Source: Asterella californica (taxonomy: Eukaryota > Streptophyta > Marchantiopsida > Marchantiales > Aytoniaceae). Taken from it: 64,000 nt of DNA. Of this stretch, positions 1 to 13,600 are shown piece by piece. Every line of letters begins with the position of its first letter. The first letter of the stretch is position 1. The translations under genes and the position numbers were made by a program. The stretch lies in the NCBI GenBank assembly GCA_036924285.1, contig JAYKYS010000004.1, positions 23,654,001 through 23,718,000 of the forward strand, read 5' to 3'. The notes under the pieces were generated by a model. It searched no databases. It was not told the origin of the DNA and saw only the letters and a list, made by a program, of their open reading frames with translations.

Positions 1-1638
1 GGGAGGGTCAACTGTGGAAGAAATTGTAGCTCATCCCAAGTTTCGGCTGCTGGCTACGATGAACCCGGGAGGTGATTTTGGCAAGAGAGAGTTGTCACCA
101 GCTCTTCGAAACAGATTTACGGAGATTTGGGTGCCACCCATCTGTGATCTCGAAGACTTGCGGAGTATCGTGATGGACAGGTTTGTGTACAGGAAAATGG
201 TACACTGGGTCACTGGTTTTTCCTTTTAAAATGTGAATTGTGTTGTAGTTTTGTTTCTAAGGGCGGGGTAATATTAAGACTTCTAGCCATCGTGGAGGTT
301 GGCGGGTAACTCAACTTAGATTTGGATTGCTTGCACAACTGTCATACTAGGGGTTTAAATCCACCCGTGGGTGGCATTTGAATTCTAATGGTGTGTTCTG
401 CTTACGTTGATATCTTTAATATGTAGCATATGGGTATCAACATTGTTGTCTTGACTGAATGCGGCAAACCTTTGGGGTCGTCATTCGTATTTCTGTTGCA
501 GACTTGCACAACCGGAACTTTTGTCCCTCGCAGATCCTCTTCTTCAGTTCTGGCAGGTAGCCGGTCCTACCCGTCGGTTTTTCCGTTGCAATTAAGTATT
601 GCTGTGTCCTCGAGTGAGCAGTGGCAATTTAGAGCTACGATGCTAAAGACATCTGTCTCGCGTTTGCTCCTCAGTAATGCTATAAGTTTGATATCAATTT
701 GATTCTCGCTCCTTGGAGTTTAAATTATCAAGCTTCTAGAGATGCTAGTCTTTCTAATGCAGTAGCTGCTGGATCTACCTGACTGTGTTTTGTCGGGTAA
801 CTTACAGTGGTTCCAAAGCAATGGGGAACGAGGAAGAATCCTTTCGGTGAGAGACCTTTTGTCCTGGGTGAGCTTCATCAATTCTACTGCTCAAAATATT
901 GGACCTAGCGCGGCACTCGTTCATGGAGCGCTTCTTGTACTACTGGATGGTTTGGGTCTTGGTACGTTTTTAGTTTTCCCTTTCAGTTGTAGCCTTTTTC
1001 TTAGCTGTTACCAACTTTGTACCTTCTTAATAGATTGTCCTGTTTCTGCTACCAGCTGTAGTCATCATTTGCCTGTCTCGCTTACGAGCTGCGTGCTTGA
1101 GCAGAGGGTACGAAGTGCTTTATCAGAGCCCTAGAGCAGACTTCATGGCTGTTGACTTCTGTTAAGTAAGTGGTGCCCTTCTTATGCTGAAGGGAAGTGA
1201 GCAAGAGAGATATCGTGTGTATCTTACTAATTGTTGTTGGACTTGACTATCTCAGGGACTGGGCTGTCGAGTTCTGAGGCTGAAAAACTGAGGAGCAAAT
1301 GTTTGGAGCACTTACTGGAGCAGTTTCCTGATGTACAGCCGTGCCGCTCTTCGCCTACTTGCGGCATTTTACTGTCAAGTCCCCGTATAGAATATAGATG
1401 GTGCTTCTTGTCTGATGTTGAGCGCGCCGGTGAGATGTCAGGCTAAAACTATGTGTGGCTGTCCAGCAGAGCGTGAGGACTTCCCTGACAGAATCTTCTC
1501 ACCTGGAAGCAAAGAACGTGAAATCGGCGCTAGGGAGGTGCAGTGGATATGATGCACGTCCCATGGAAATTGAGACATCTGCGAAATCTGCTGTTCCGAG
1601 CGAGCTGTTCGGCATACATCCTTTCTTTATTCCTAGAG
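1..1638 (+). other. MDN1: MDN1 segment: end of AAA4 and linker to AAA5
   Basis: The first exon reads ATMNPGGDFGKRELSPALRNRF (split here as ATMNPGGDFGKREL, then SPALRNRF) and TEIWVPP. This is the sensor-1 and arginine-finger stretch of the fourth AAA+ module in the midasin family. The next exons read WFQSNGERGRILSVRDLLSW and LVHGALLVLLDGLGLG, the helical lid and linker before AAA5. The exon at 1467-1638 ends in LFGIHPFFIPRG, which precedes the AAA5 domain in plant midasins. Its acceptor could lie a codon or two away from 1467. The four introns here are short (about 130 to 325 bp) and carry in-frame stops. Confidence 0.85.
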
Positions 1639-4600
1639 GTTTGAGTTACGACTACCTTTTGGGTGTTAGGTCATGAGAGTTCAAGTCGTCGAACTATAGT
1701 TTTAAACTCCGTTTCTCCTGGTTTGTTCCACCTTACATGACACGGTTACATCAGCTTCTGAGAGTTGAGGTGGATACTGCAGGAACCCAAAGTTGCCAAC
1801 ATGTGATCTTCGAACTGTCCGCGCCAACAACCAGCTGGAATGCCCTCCGCATTCTGCGGGCTATGCAGCTGACGAAACCAGGCAGGATTCGGAGACTCTG
1901 TTCAGCTGCTTCTAATATCCAACAGAAGCTGCAACGTCGTGAATTAGGAGCACTGTCAATTGTACAAACCTGTTACGAAGATACAGTCTTGAACAAGCTG
2001 GTTAACGTTTTATATGTCCTCATCGTGCAGTTCTTCTCGAAGGTAGTCCTGGTGTGGGGAAGACAAGCCTGGTTACAGCGTTAGCAAAGAGTTCTGGGCA
2101 CAAACTTGTCCGTATTAACCTATCTGAGCAGGTAATGGGTGGATTTTACTTGGTGCAGTTATGATGTGGAATTGACGGTCTTTTATATATCACTTTTCGG
2201 AGTTTATTGACCTCTTGCCAACAATCGTGCTCTCAGACCGATGTGATGGATCTTTTTGGATCTGACATGCCCGTGGAAGGGGGAAAGAGTGGAGAATTTT
2301 GTTGGTCAGATGGCGTTTTCTTGCAGGTGATTCACATGCACGTTTCTTCTCCCCTTTTACACTTTGCTTGTGTTCACAACCCTGTTAGCGTGGCGAATAA
2401 ATCCATTCCATGCTTCGTTATCTCTACTCTGTTCATCTTACTATGAGACATTCATTCAACTAGGCTGTGTTTGCTCATCTTCTAGCAGCAAAGACTTAGA
2501 ATTTCATGTGGCTACTGATAGGTTTGATAAAACGCATGGTCTCGTTCGTGCAGGCTCTAAAGGCAGGTCACTGGGTTCTTTTGGACGAACTGAATCTCGC
2601 ATCACAGTCCGTTCTGGAGGTAGTCGAATGTGATAGCTCGGAAGATTTTTAAGCCCCTGAACTGCATCCGAAAGCTTCATTGTAGTTTTTAAGATATGCA
2701 GTTTGTCGTTTCCTGTGCGACTTCCTCACGTCCGATGTAGGTTTGCGTTCTATTAAATCGAGTTATGAATGTACAGGGTTTGAATGCTTGTCTTGATCAT
2801 CGTGGAGAAGTGTTTATACCGGAGCTGGGGTTAGTTTTCAAGTGCCCCCCGAGTTTTCGTGTATTTGCTTGTCAGAATCCTATTTCCCAAGGAGGTGGAC
2901 GGAAAGGACTTCCCAAGTCTTTTCTTAATCGGTTTACAAAGGTGAAAATCTTTACTTCTTACCTACAGAGGCTCCATTATAGCAAATTATTCTTACGATA
3001 TGATCTTAGCGCATATTCACACCATTTCTCATTTGCGATGGGCTTCAGTGGGTTACTTTGTTGTCTATTTCTTCCCGGTGTACGTGGTTAGTTCTTCCAC
3101 TGCTCCGCTAACCTCCGCTTGGTATATTACACTATTTTGCGGTTATAGTTAAAGCTGCTCTCTGGCTCAGATCTTTAGAGGGCAGTTTGTACTTGTCTTC
3201 TGTCTCACAGCTACCTGGGGTTGCTATTTTGGAGATGTGCTTTCCCTACACATTTCCCTTGGCCCGACCTTGGTTATACATTCGCTGACTTCTCAAACCA
3301 AGTTAGCATACCACTCTTTGTTACTCACTTTGTACTTGCATGGGCTCAAAACTATTTGCGGTTTACCTAAGTGTGCGGGCGAAGTTTTCTCAGAAAGCTG
3401 CTCTGTCCGTGTACCAATATATATTACACTATTTTGCGGACGATGTCTTTGCTTGCAATTGACGTTTTCTGTTTGCACCAGGTTTACATCGATGCCTTAC
3501 AGGAAAATGATTATCTGTTTATTGCTAAAGCTCTTCACCCATCCATTTCGGAAGGTCTTCTGATGAAGATGGTTCGATTTAATGGCCGAGTGTTTGACGA
3601 CACAATGGTAGCTCATGCGTATGGACATTCGGGATCACCTTGGGAGTTTAATCTCCGTGATATTCTGCGTTGGTGTGAGCTTGTTGAAGGTACACGCCTC
3701 ATATTTTTTGACGTACGATTATAGAATGTTCCTCCTCTCTAGTGTGCTTAGCAAAGTTTTATTTGTCTAACCATATCTTGGAACCGTTGCAGGGATGGAT
3801 CAAAGATGGTCTACTGAGGTGTTGGTGGACAGTTTCTTGGACGTACTGTATTTGCAACGAATGAGGACGAGAGAGGATCGGCAACATGTCTTGACTGTCT
3901 ACCAAGACGTATTCGGCCTGTCTCCAGTGATAGACACATACCCTCTTTTCAGAATAAATCCCGAGCATCTTCACGTGGGGAAGGCTTGTTTGCAGCGTAG
4001 AAATGGTACGCAGCTTCAGCGAGATAGCTTCAATCAACTGCGACTCTTACCAGGTTTTGCCAATAGGCTTGAAAGTCTTATGCACTGCGTGAGGAGGGGC
4101 TGGATGTGCAACTTGGTCGGGCCTGTTGCATCTGGCAAAACAAACCTTGTTCGAGTTCTGGCGTCTGTTACTGGGAACACTCTGCATGAGTTTGCATTAT
4201 CCAGTGGCACGGACATAACCGAACTTCTTGGATGCTTTGAGCAATATGATCCATTTCGTCGCTGGCAAGATATCGTTAGAAGATCATATCACTCTCTGGA
4301 AGCTGTATGTAGCTACTGTCTTAGTGCGTGTGAAAACACTTTACCAGTAGAGCGCAAGCTAAACTTGGTGAGAAGTGTGCTCAGCTCTTGGGCTGCTTTT
4401 CGAAAATGTTTAAGCTCACGAGATCGTTCATCTACGTGGACTTCAGTTGACCGAGAACAAGCTGTTCTGGATCCTTTATCTGTGAACATGCTCCTGCAAA
4501 TCCTAGAGCAGCTGATACGCACTTGTAATGTCTGTAAAGTACCATCTCTGAGCGCGACTTTGCAGCCGCATCAGCTTGCGGAAAGCCTAAAAGCTGTCCA

Positions 4601-7600
4601 ACAGTGTGTGGGCGAGGTGCAGAAGTTGGGTCGTTTTGAGTGGATTGATGGTGGTCTACTTCAAGCGATTGAAAATGGAGACTGGGTTTTACTGGAAAAC
4701 GCGAACCTTTGCAATCCAACTGTGAGTATAAGTCCTGTTGTTCCAAGTTGTTCCAAGTTGATCCTCTTTGTTTCTGCCGTGAAAAGTTCTATGCATGCTA
4801 ACTGGGACAACTGCAGGTCCTTGATAGGTTGAATCCGCTGCTGGAGCCAGATGGTACGATTTTAATGAATGAAAGAGGCCTTGTGAACGGTGAAGCTATG
4901 TTAGTCCGGGCTCATCCCAATTTTCGGCTGTTCATCACTGTTGATCCGGCTTATGGGGAAGTGTCAAGAGCTATGCGGAACAGAGGAGTTGAAATGTTTA
5001 TGATGGAACCAAATTTGTACTTCCCGACATTAGAGGAACCAAAGGCTCCTGCAGAACATAACGACATTGCCAGTGAAAGTGCCTATAAACTTCTTGTACA
5101 AGCTGGAATACCTAGCGCATTTCTTGTTGAAGCCATGTTCAAAGCGCATACGGATATGAAGACTGTGACAGAATCGTCTCATGGCGGGTCACATGTCTCT
5201 CTGAGAACTCTTTCTCATTGGATTTCACTGCTACAACAGTTGCTTGAACGAGGAGCCAATTTTATGTGGAGCATAGCATGCAGTTGGGTGCAGACTTACG
5301 TTCGTCACCTTGAAAATGCACAGGCAAGAGAAGCCGCTTTACAGATATTACACTCACGCCTTACGAAGTTGGAGTTAGTAAGTGCAATGGATCAACAATA
5401 TCCTTGTTTGTTTGTCCCAGGTGGCTGGCCAAGTCCCCACAATTTGGGAGTGTACTGCATGAGATCCAGAGAATCTTGTGTCAAAATGGACTCGGTGTAC
5501 ATTGAGCAGCTAGTGAGTGAGTACATCTCGATCAAAGCAACAAACGACTGGACGGTGTTCATGCAGAGTGGCACACATAATCGACAGAGTCTGTTATGGT
5601 TGGAGAACAAAGTGGACACCTTTACGTATTTATCTCCTGTCCTTTTGCGGGCAATCTTGCATCCTTTATCTGAAGTCAACGGGGGCACATTGACCAACTT
5701 GGAGGCTCATAGTTTTTTCCGTGATATTGAGGTCAAATTGCATCATGCAGTACTTTGGATGGTTGAGCACGGGAGTATATCTGACAGAGGACTCCGTGCT
5801 CTGTGGCTCAAGAATCTTGCAGCGAAGTTGGATGGTCCTGGTCACATCATTGTCAATCTTGTTTTAGCTTTAGAGAAGGAGTTAGAACATGTTATAGGTA
5901 AAGAACTTCTTGTAGCCTGGGAGCAGTTAGAATTATCCACCGGGGGAGCTTTTGACTCAGATGTTATACCATACGCTTCTGGGAGCAATTCTTTCACACC
6001 CGTCCAGAGTCAACATTCGACAAACATTGAGGAATCCAGAAATGCCTCAAGTCAGGTGTCCTTTCTGGGGAGAAAACTCCTTCTCCTTCGGCGTAGTCTT
6101 CTGCAGTGGCAGATGGAAGATGAGACTTACAAGTATGCCCTGACGCGCGGCACTGGTACGTTTACCAGCCCTGTCTTGCAGTCATACTGGCACCATCTAC
6201 ATGGATCTGGAAGAATGGTGGGGATGGCCTCTCAAGTACCTAAGACATTGCTAAAATATATATATCCTCTCTTTACTTCAGTCAGAAACTATGAAAATGA
6301 GGTACTCACTGGAACGGGTTTTGAGCTTTGGTTTACGAGTGTGGAAGTTACTCTCTCAAGACTACTGGATTGGCATGAAGCGCTGTGGAAGATTTTGCGG
6401 GAATCTGTTTTCAGTACGGAACTGTTCATGTTCTACTGGGTGGAGACAAAGCAAGCTTTGTTTGAACTTATGAGACTTGATATCCCCGGTATTGGGAAGG
6501 TAAGAAGCCACTTACTTGGAGAGTTGGATCGACTGGAAAATAGCACTTATTTCGTCTTTCTTATATCTTCACTGGTAAGCCGAACGGTTGACTCTAGATG
6601 AGAATCGATGACAGCAAGGACACGCGCTTCTTGAAAGAACTTGACATCCTTTAATAACATCGAGATGGTTATGATTTGTCAGGTAGCAGGAACCGTGCGG
6701 GACGTGGTACACAGCTTGGATGAGAGTTTTAATACTGGTCAAGGATCAGGGTTCAGACCACTTCTATGGAAGTATGGGGGCCATCCTCGATTGCTGAACT
6801 CGAAGGGCTTATTCGAGCAGGAACAGTTAATTTTGGCTTTATGTCAAAAGATTTGGGAAGCCTCCGATCAAGGTAGATAGGTGTCGTTTCATGTGCCTCG
6901 TAGCAGCAGAGGGTTGCTCAGTTGTGGAAGTAGGTTTCTCGTTGGCTGTCATGTCATGTTCTGTGACTGGACAGCAAACCGCAGGGGACTGTTTAAAAAG
7001 CAGCAACCTTCGTTTGACTGAAGTAACCTCGTGATGCTTCTCACTTAGTTTGCAGATGTACAACATCTACATATGCTACTTCTTCTCTGTCTTTATACTG
7101 GCTGTTCCCAGATAGGCAACTGTTGTGGTTTACAAGCGATAACGTCCATGATAACTATGATGAGTTTTAACGCCTCAAAAATTTTACAGAATGCGTACGT
7201 GATGGTGCTATCCTTCATCACTTTGGTACAGAAGAATCCATTTTGGGCGCCTTAACTTACTAGATCAGTCGAGTGTCATTTTCTCCTAACATACTGTTCT
7301 AATGCAGATGATGTTGATCGTATTGCAAGTGTCAGAATTGACCTCCGCCGTCGGATCATTGAAGGTCAGGATTACCATACCTTTGAGGCGGTTGGAAGTA
7401 ACGTATCACATTTTTGGGGTTGCTGTCCTGGGTCACAACGAAACTTATATATTGTTGACGTTACGTTCACCAGGCCATCACATTCAGATTGAGATGTATT
7501 TTTTGACGGGCCCTAATTTTAGTATGCGAGAAAGTCGTTTCCCCGTGTGGTTGTCAGCTCTTTCGAAGGTCGGGAGCATACAGAAAAGCCTACTTGGCTG

Positions 7601-10600
7601 CTGATTGTAGCTAACCGAACTTTGTGTGTACAGGGTTTAGCCTGAGCATGTGGCTGAGACAGAGGAGATTCAGCAAGAAACTAGACCAGTGTGTTAGTAC
7701 CATTGAAAGCAGAGATGCCTTGACATCTGTGACTATACGTGACGCTGAAGCGGAATGCGCGGAGATTTTTGCGGTGAGGACTGACTTGAGTTGTTGTCTT
7801 TCGAAATTTGAGGAGTATTGTTGGTTCCGTCAGGGGTACGCCACCACCAGGTTCTTACTGATATTGATGGTGTTTCAGATGATATTGGAAAAGATCAACG
7901 CTGAGAAGCGCGTCGCAGAAACCATCTTAAAGGAAGTCATTCCTCTCAAGATTACAGCTATATCTGTACTGGATGCCCGACCAAATCGAAGTGATGATGC
8001 AGAACTTAGAGATTTGATGAATCTGCCTTCTGTTCAGACCCTCTTGTTGGAGCTAATACAATGGCTTGATCATGTTTCTTTAAAAATGGACCTGGAGTTA
8101 CTTGGAAACGTCTCAGCTACCAGTATTTCTGGAGTGCTAGACTGCAACCTGCCGGAGGCTCTGAGACAAGGGGTAGGTCGGTGTATGTGTGTCGTTTTAG
8201 GCTTGTTGATGGATCTGAAGATAGAGTTGTAAGTCACTTCGGCCACCCTCTTTTTTTTTTGTTTTCAGAGCATAGAGAGCGCCATACTCAGACAACCGAA
8301 ATAACTCCTCTTTCGGTTTCATGCGCGATTATGAATTAATGAGCAATCTGGTGACTGCAGGGTTTGGATTCCAAGGCCGTACAACATGTTCTGGAATTCG
8401 CGGTTGCACAATCGTCGAGATCACCTCTTGACTTCGTTCCTCATCAGCAAATCTTGTGGATCTTAGAAGGGATGACATCAAAACCAACTGGTTCGTAAAT
8501 GATCTAGAGCTGAAGTATTGCTTGAATGTTATATGCAGTGTGACAAAGTAATCCTTACTGAACTTCACGTAGCTCGGGAATGTTCTATCATAGGTAGGTC
8601 AGTGCTTTCAGATTTTCGTTACCACCTAGAATACACGTGGAGGGTATAAACTTGCAACCGTCGTTGTTGTGCCCGTGTCAAGTGATCAGACATTTTGGGC
8701 TGTGAGGAATATGTTAGATATGTTGCCCTCAGTTGAAATGTGCGATAATATTATCACCTTTCAATCGTTTCCGTCCAAACGTTCAGTCGGGTTCTTTGTT
8801 TATGATGCATCTGTTGGCACTTGAGAAAATTGCCCTGATTTATCATGAACACTGCCGCATTCTGTTGCAGACGTGATTGTAAGCTTCGAAGATATCAACC
8901 ATGAAATGTGGTCCAGATGGCATCGGGCTGTTTGGAGGACGAGCTCTAAGGACTTCGTAAGAGATTGGCCTTGCAACTCTTTCCGAGATATTCATTTGAA
9001 GCATGGCCTGGTGTCTTTGCGGAAAGGCTGACAAGAAGCCTATCGCCGTCAATGCAGGGCGGCAACTCGGAGGAGTGGGTTTTGACCAGTGGGCCACCGC
9101 GTTTCTTCCTGGCAGCCCAAAGTGTTATGCTGTCAAACAAGCTGTAAGTTCTAAACTTGATGTTGTAGCAGTTTCCTAGTGGTTCTGGAAAGGATAGAAG
9201 TGACTGTGGAAGAATGAAGTTTCCTGTATTTATGTAGTCTCCTATGCCTGGTTTGGGACTTCGTGTTCTAGATCCGGTTATCTGTGTAGTTACTTATCGC
9301 GTCATATATGGTGAGCCACCATCCGGATTCAGCCTTATATCAAGTGCCGGTTGGTATATGAAGTGGGCAAACCGCAGTTCCAGTTAAGGAGTACAGGGAG
9401 AAGTTGCTGCAGCTCAGAGCAGTCATCAGGAACGTATGGGATCTCCAGAAATACAGATCTCCGGACATGCATGAACTTGATCTTTGGAATCTAAGCGCTC
9501 TCTTTCAGCAGGTGATAGCTAACATCCACTGATGCTTTCTTGCAATACTGCTTCTCGAGTCCCCAGTATACATCTGAATCATGGACCGAGATACACATTT
9601 GAATCTCTGGCTCACCATCACTCATGCTTTCACTGTTTGGGAAAACCAGATTTTGCTGGCACACGAGAAGTCGTTCGTGCCTCGTGATTACAGTGAGCTG
9701 CGGACTATACTAACCGATATGCACCACCAAATTACGAAGGTTTGTGAACAGGCCCTTATGTAGTGTTAGATTGTTATCAACAGACTATCCCTATTTTATT
9801 GGCTCATGTCTCTTTACCACTTTCAGCGTTCCTTCTCCATGAACTTGTTGTTCAAAGCCTGATATGGGTTAGCTTCAGATATATCGGATTCTATGCGGGG
9901 CATGATCATAACCATCTTTTAACGTCAATCAGTCCGCATCGTTGCTCATGGACAACAGCTGCGGCGTTCGGGTTTCCCGTAGAGTCACAGCACAAATCGG
10001 TATTTGTATTTTAACATGTTCCCGTTTCACTGAGAAATGACCCGCAGACGCAACTTCAGAATGATGAGGATCGAATTAGAATTTTGAAGGAGCTTGAGTC
10101 CATATTACGACGTTCACAGCACCATGGACTTCTGTCAATCACAGAGGCTTTAGTTATACCGTGCGCTGAACTACTGTTTTGCACTTCTTGGGAAAATCTT
10201 GATGCTACCGGTAATGGAAGTTCACGCCCCACTACATGTTGACTTCGCTGATGCACTTAGTGTGTTTCTCTGCGATTTTGTGGGAGCAGGAGAAGCCAGT
10301 TATCTTGGGCAGTCAGAAGCCAGCTTTTGTCCATGAAAATGTTATCCAGAGGAAGATTGTTTTGTGCTTCGTTTACTTTATATCTTGTATGGTTCAGACT
10401 ATAGGCTTGTAATATATCCAAGTGGGCTAAATACTGACGGCACTTATTCTTTATCACGGCCATTTACGTGCAGGAAGCTTACTGGAGCACAGCCGACTGT
10501 GGTTGTTGGTCGGATCAATTCGTCTTCGTCTTCTTTTACCAGCTAACGCGTGTGACCCTGTATCCAAGTATTATTACAAGCGGGCGCACAATCAAGATCA

Positions 10601-13600
10601 ACTTCGCAATTTAAACTTGGCAGTTGAGGTAATAAAATGTGCTCTAGTTGGACTATATAGCTTGATATGTTCTGAATCTAAGAGTGTCCTTTTTGAAGTC
10701 TTCTTAATGTTGATTGGCTCTGGTTCAGGTCCGACACAAAAGCGAAGTGTATCTAAGAGGTTCAGGGAGAACGGAGGACATCACGGCTATGCTTTCGAGG
10801 ACTGTTGAATTAACGCAGGAGATGACTGAGCTAAGCCGGAAAGTAAGTTTTTAAGTAGGAGGTCACTACCAGCTTCGGCACCCCGTTGTAATGTTACCAT
10901 TGGAGAAAATGTCTGTGTGTAACTGAAATGCAGCCTGTTCCCTTGCCTTATAATCTTTGACTCGGGACTTGTTCTAGGTTTTTACTTTGTATTAATAGTT
11001 GTTTTGTCTAACACGCAGATGATACATAGGCCGCACCCATCAAGATTCAAGGATCTCTGCCAGGAGGTCCAGCGTTTCATAGATCTTTCAGCGGACACAG
11101 GAAGGCTTCTAGCACTTTGGTCTCGTTGTACTGAAGAAGACAGTTCTTCAAGGTCTCACGGAGGGAGGTGCAGAGCGGAAGTCGTAGCCGTGCAGGTGAG
11201 TCAGTTCTTGGACTTGATGCATTGTCTTACTGAAACGAGCAAGGATGTCGAGAGTATAAAGAGCACTCACACTGTCGTCCTTTGTCAACAGGAAAATTGT
11301 GAGCGGTTTATTCAGCGTCTCGAGCGGGACTTTCCAGCCTATCGTGATTTTGTGCAGCCTATCCAGCAGGCAGTTTTCGAACTTAAATTTGGCCTCGCTT
11401 TGGGTTTGGCTGGTCATCTGCAGCAGGCGACCATCAAATCCGTTGGATTCCAGCATGATGATGTGACCATATCTGTGAGTTCCTCTGTTCACGGTCTGTG
11501 CATGAAATAACCTGTCCAGCAAAAGCAAATTATTTTGACACGGTGATGACTCTGCTGGTATCTTACGTGTGTACATATTATTTTGTGTGTAGAATTTAAC
11601 GAGTGCACTCATGGAGTTTCCGAGGTCTAGAAGCCAAAACATATTTTGGGAAAATGAGCTGTCCACTGCTCTTGGAGGTTGTTCCTCCAATGAGTTAGTG
11701 AATAGTGTTACGGACCAGATTGTGTCATGGGCCGCTTTGAAGCAGAACATTCCAGGTGTTCCTAGCGAGGTATGTGAGCTTGCTGTCGGTGCATGATGGG
11801 GTGCACGTAGACGACGAGCAGCTTCTCTAGGTTGTTCCGATTTCCTTGACCGTATGGAAGGAATGGCAGTAAGGTTTTTGTCATGATATCTGTGGGAAGT
11901 TGAGAGTCTGAACTAATTAGTTTGTTGTTTGAATGTTGTCATGCGCTGCAGGTTGCAAAGATGCAAATGAAAGTGAGGATCTTGCGTATAGCTCTCTTGC
12001 GAATGGGTCATGAAATCTCGCTGTCAGGCATTACTTCAAGAGGCATTATGGAAGTAAGTTCTTCGATAAGAGGTTTGCACCTCGCAGTCTAAGGCGTATA
12101 GGTTGCCTGTCTCATAGAAAGGTAAATAGTATCCGGTCTTGGCATTCTTTGTAAATTTGCTTCGTGCTTTTCTGGTCATTAAGCAAATGTCTTGCCTGAT
12201 ACAAATCTGCAGCGACTGGAAGTTTGTTTTAGCGCGTTTTCTTCGCTTTGGGAAGAAATACGTGAGCACCGACTGGAGCGAGAGCGACGTGAAGCTCAGA
12301 TGTCCCAGTTTACAACCAGCACTTACAGTATGGATGTGGAGGCAACTCTTGACGAAGAGTCCTTCCAGACAATGTTTCCTGACTATAAAGCGGATTTCGA
12401 GTCCTTCAATGATCCTCAGTTAGATTGTGGCGAAGAGGATAACGTACGTCCAACCTTCATGTGTTCAAATTTTGTTTGTTGTGAGTGGTTGCTCGAAATT
12501 GGACGCATGTCGCTTCAACTTTGATTGGAGCATGATAATATCGTCATCAGCTTGTCGGGGCTCTGCCACTCACATGTACTTCCCAGTCATCTGTAAGCTG
12601 ACTGTACATGCTTATACTCTCTTGTTGACATTGCCATTGGCCCTGCTGCAGGGACGAGCCGAAAAAGCAAACGATATGTTGCTTAATGTAGATGACGCCT
12701 ACGCGGGGAAGGCCTGGACCGAAATGGAGGGAGCTCTGGTGAAGGATGTTATCCGCATCCATAGTCTTTTGTTTAACTCGCGCGTTGTAAGTATTAAAAC
12801 ATTTATGTTGTTTCTGCATCTTGACGGTTGAAGAATGCAAAAGCCGCATTACGTCTAGCTCTTGAGGGATGTGGATCATAATCAATCCGCTTTCTTGTGA
12901 TCAGCGGTAGCCTGCATTTTCCACAAAATATTTCCTCCGGTGAAATCAGTAGTCCACACGTCTTGTTTCTTAATATCTGTCTGGCTCAGATTGTAACTCT
13001 CGAGGGTATTAGACTCATCATTCAGTTCGTAGGCGTTCGCAAGAGGAAGGAAAAGAGCATACAGTTCGTATTCCCTTACATGATTTTTGGTCTGACAGGA
13101 AGGATACTTTCCCATTGAGGTCTTGGACGAACAGGTTGTGCATTCCTTTGTTCTCTCGTATGACGCAGGAAAACAGCTACTTCAAAGTAAGGATTAGTGC
13201 TATATAAGTTGCGCCTCTTCAAGTTGTCACGTCTATGTCTTATATCTGTGTGGGTGTTTTCGACAGTATGTCAAATTTTTCGCTGCGGGTAGACTTTTAC
13301 GTCATCAGGTTGAACTCTCTATCGGGGCTAACATTGTGTTATTTCAGCACTCGGACATTGCATTCCAGGAGCAGTCGATGAGCGACTTCTGCCTTCACAT
13401 TTGATGAGATACAGTATGGAATATCATAAACTCGCCGGTGGACCTGACGGATATATGCCTTCAGCGAATCGATTCACCGTATGAGTCTGAGATTCCCTCA
13501 TCTCGTTTCGGAGTTTTTACAGTAGTCCTTTGGAGCCTCAAATTAAGTTTTTAGGGAAGAAGTGTAACCCGGATGTCTTCCCACGATGCAATGCAGGATA

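Larger units (their letters stand above)
1783..3689 (+). other. MDN1: MDN1 AAA5 module (six exons)
   Basis: The module begins with APTTSWNALRILRAMQLTKP. Walker A GSPGVGKT lies at 2042-2065 and the NLSEQTDVMDLFGSD segment spans the junction 2131/2237. Walker B WVLLDE is at 2572-2589, followed by NLASQSVLEGLNACLDHRGE. The sensor-1 region reads VFACQNPISQGGGRKGLPKS, with FLNRFTKV as the arginine-finger region. The exon 3482-3689 holds the lid (GSPWEFNLRDILRWCELVEG). All catalytic motifs are intact, so this site is expected to bind and hydrolyse ATP. The intron before the Walker A exon has a GC rather than GT donor at 1882. The intron at 2942-3481 contains a dispersed repeat. Confidence 0.92.

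Noticed and set aside
345..372. tRNA T-arm-like sequence (ggggtttaaatccaccc)
   Set aside because: The stem does not pair properly and no acceptor, D or anticodon arms fit around it. It lies in an MDN1 intron.
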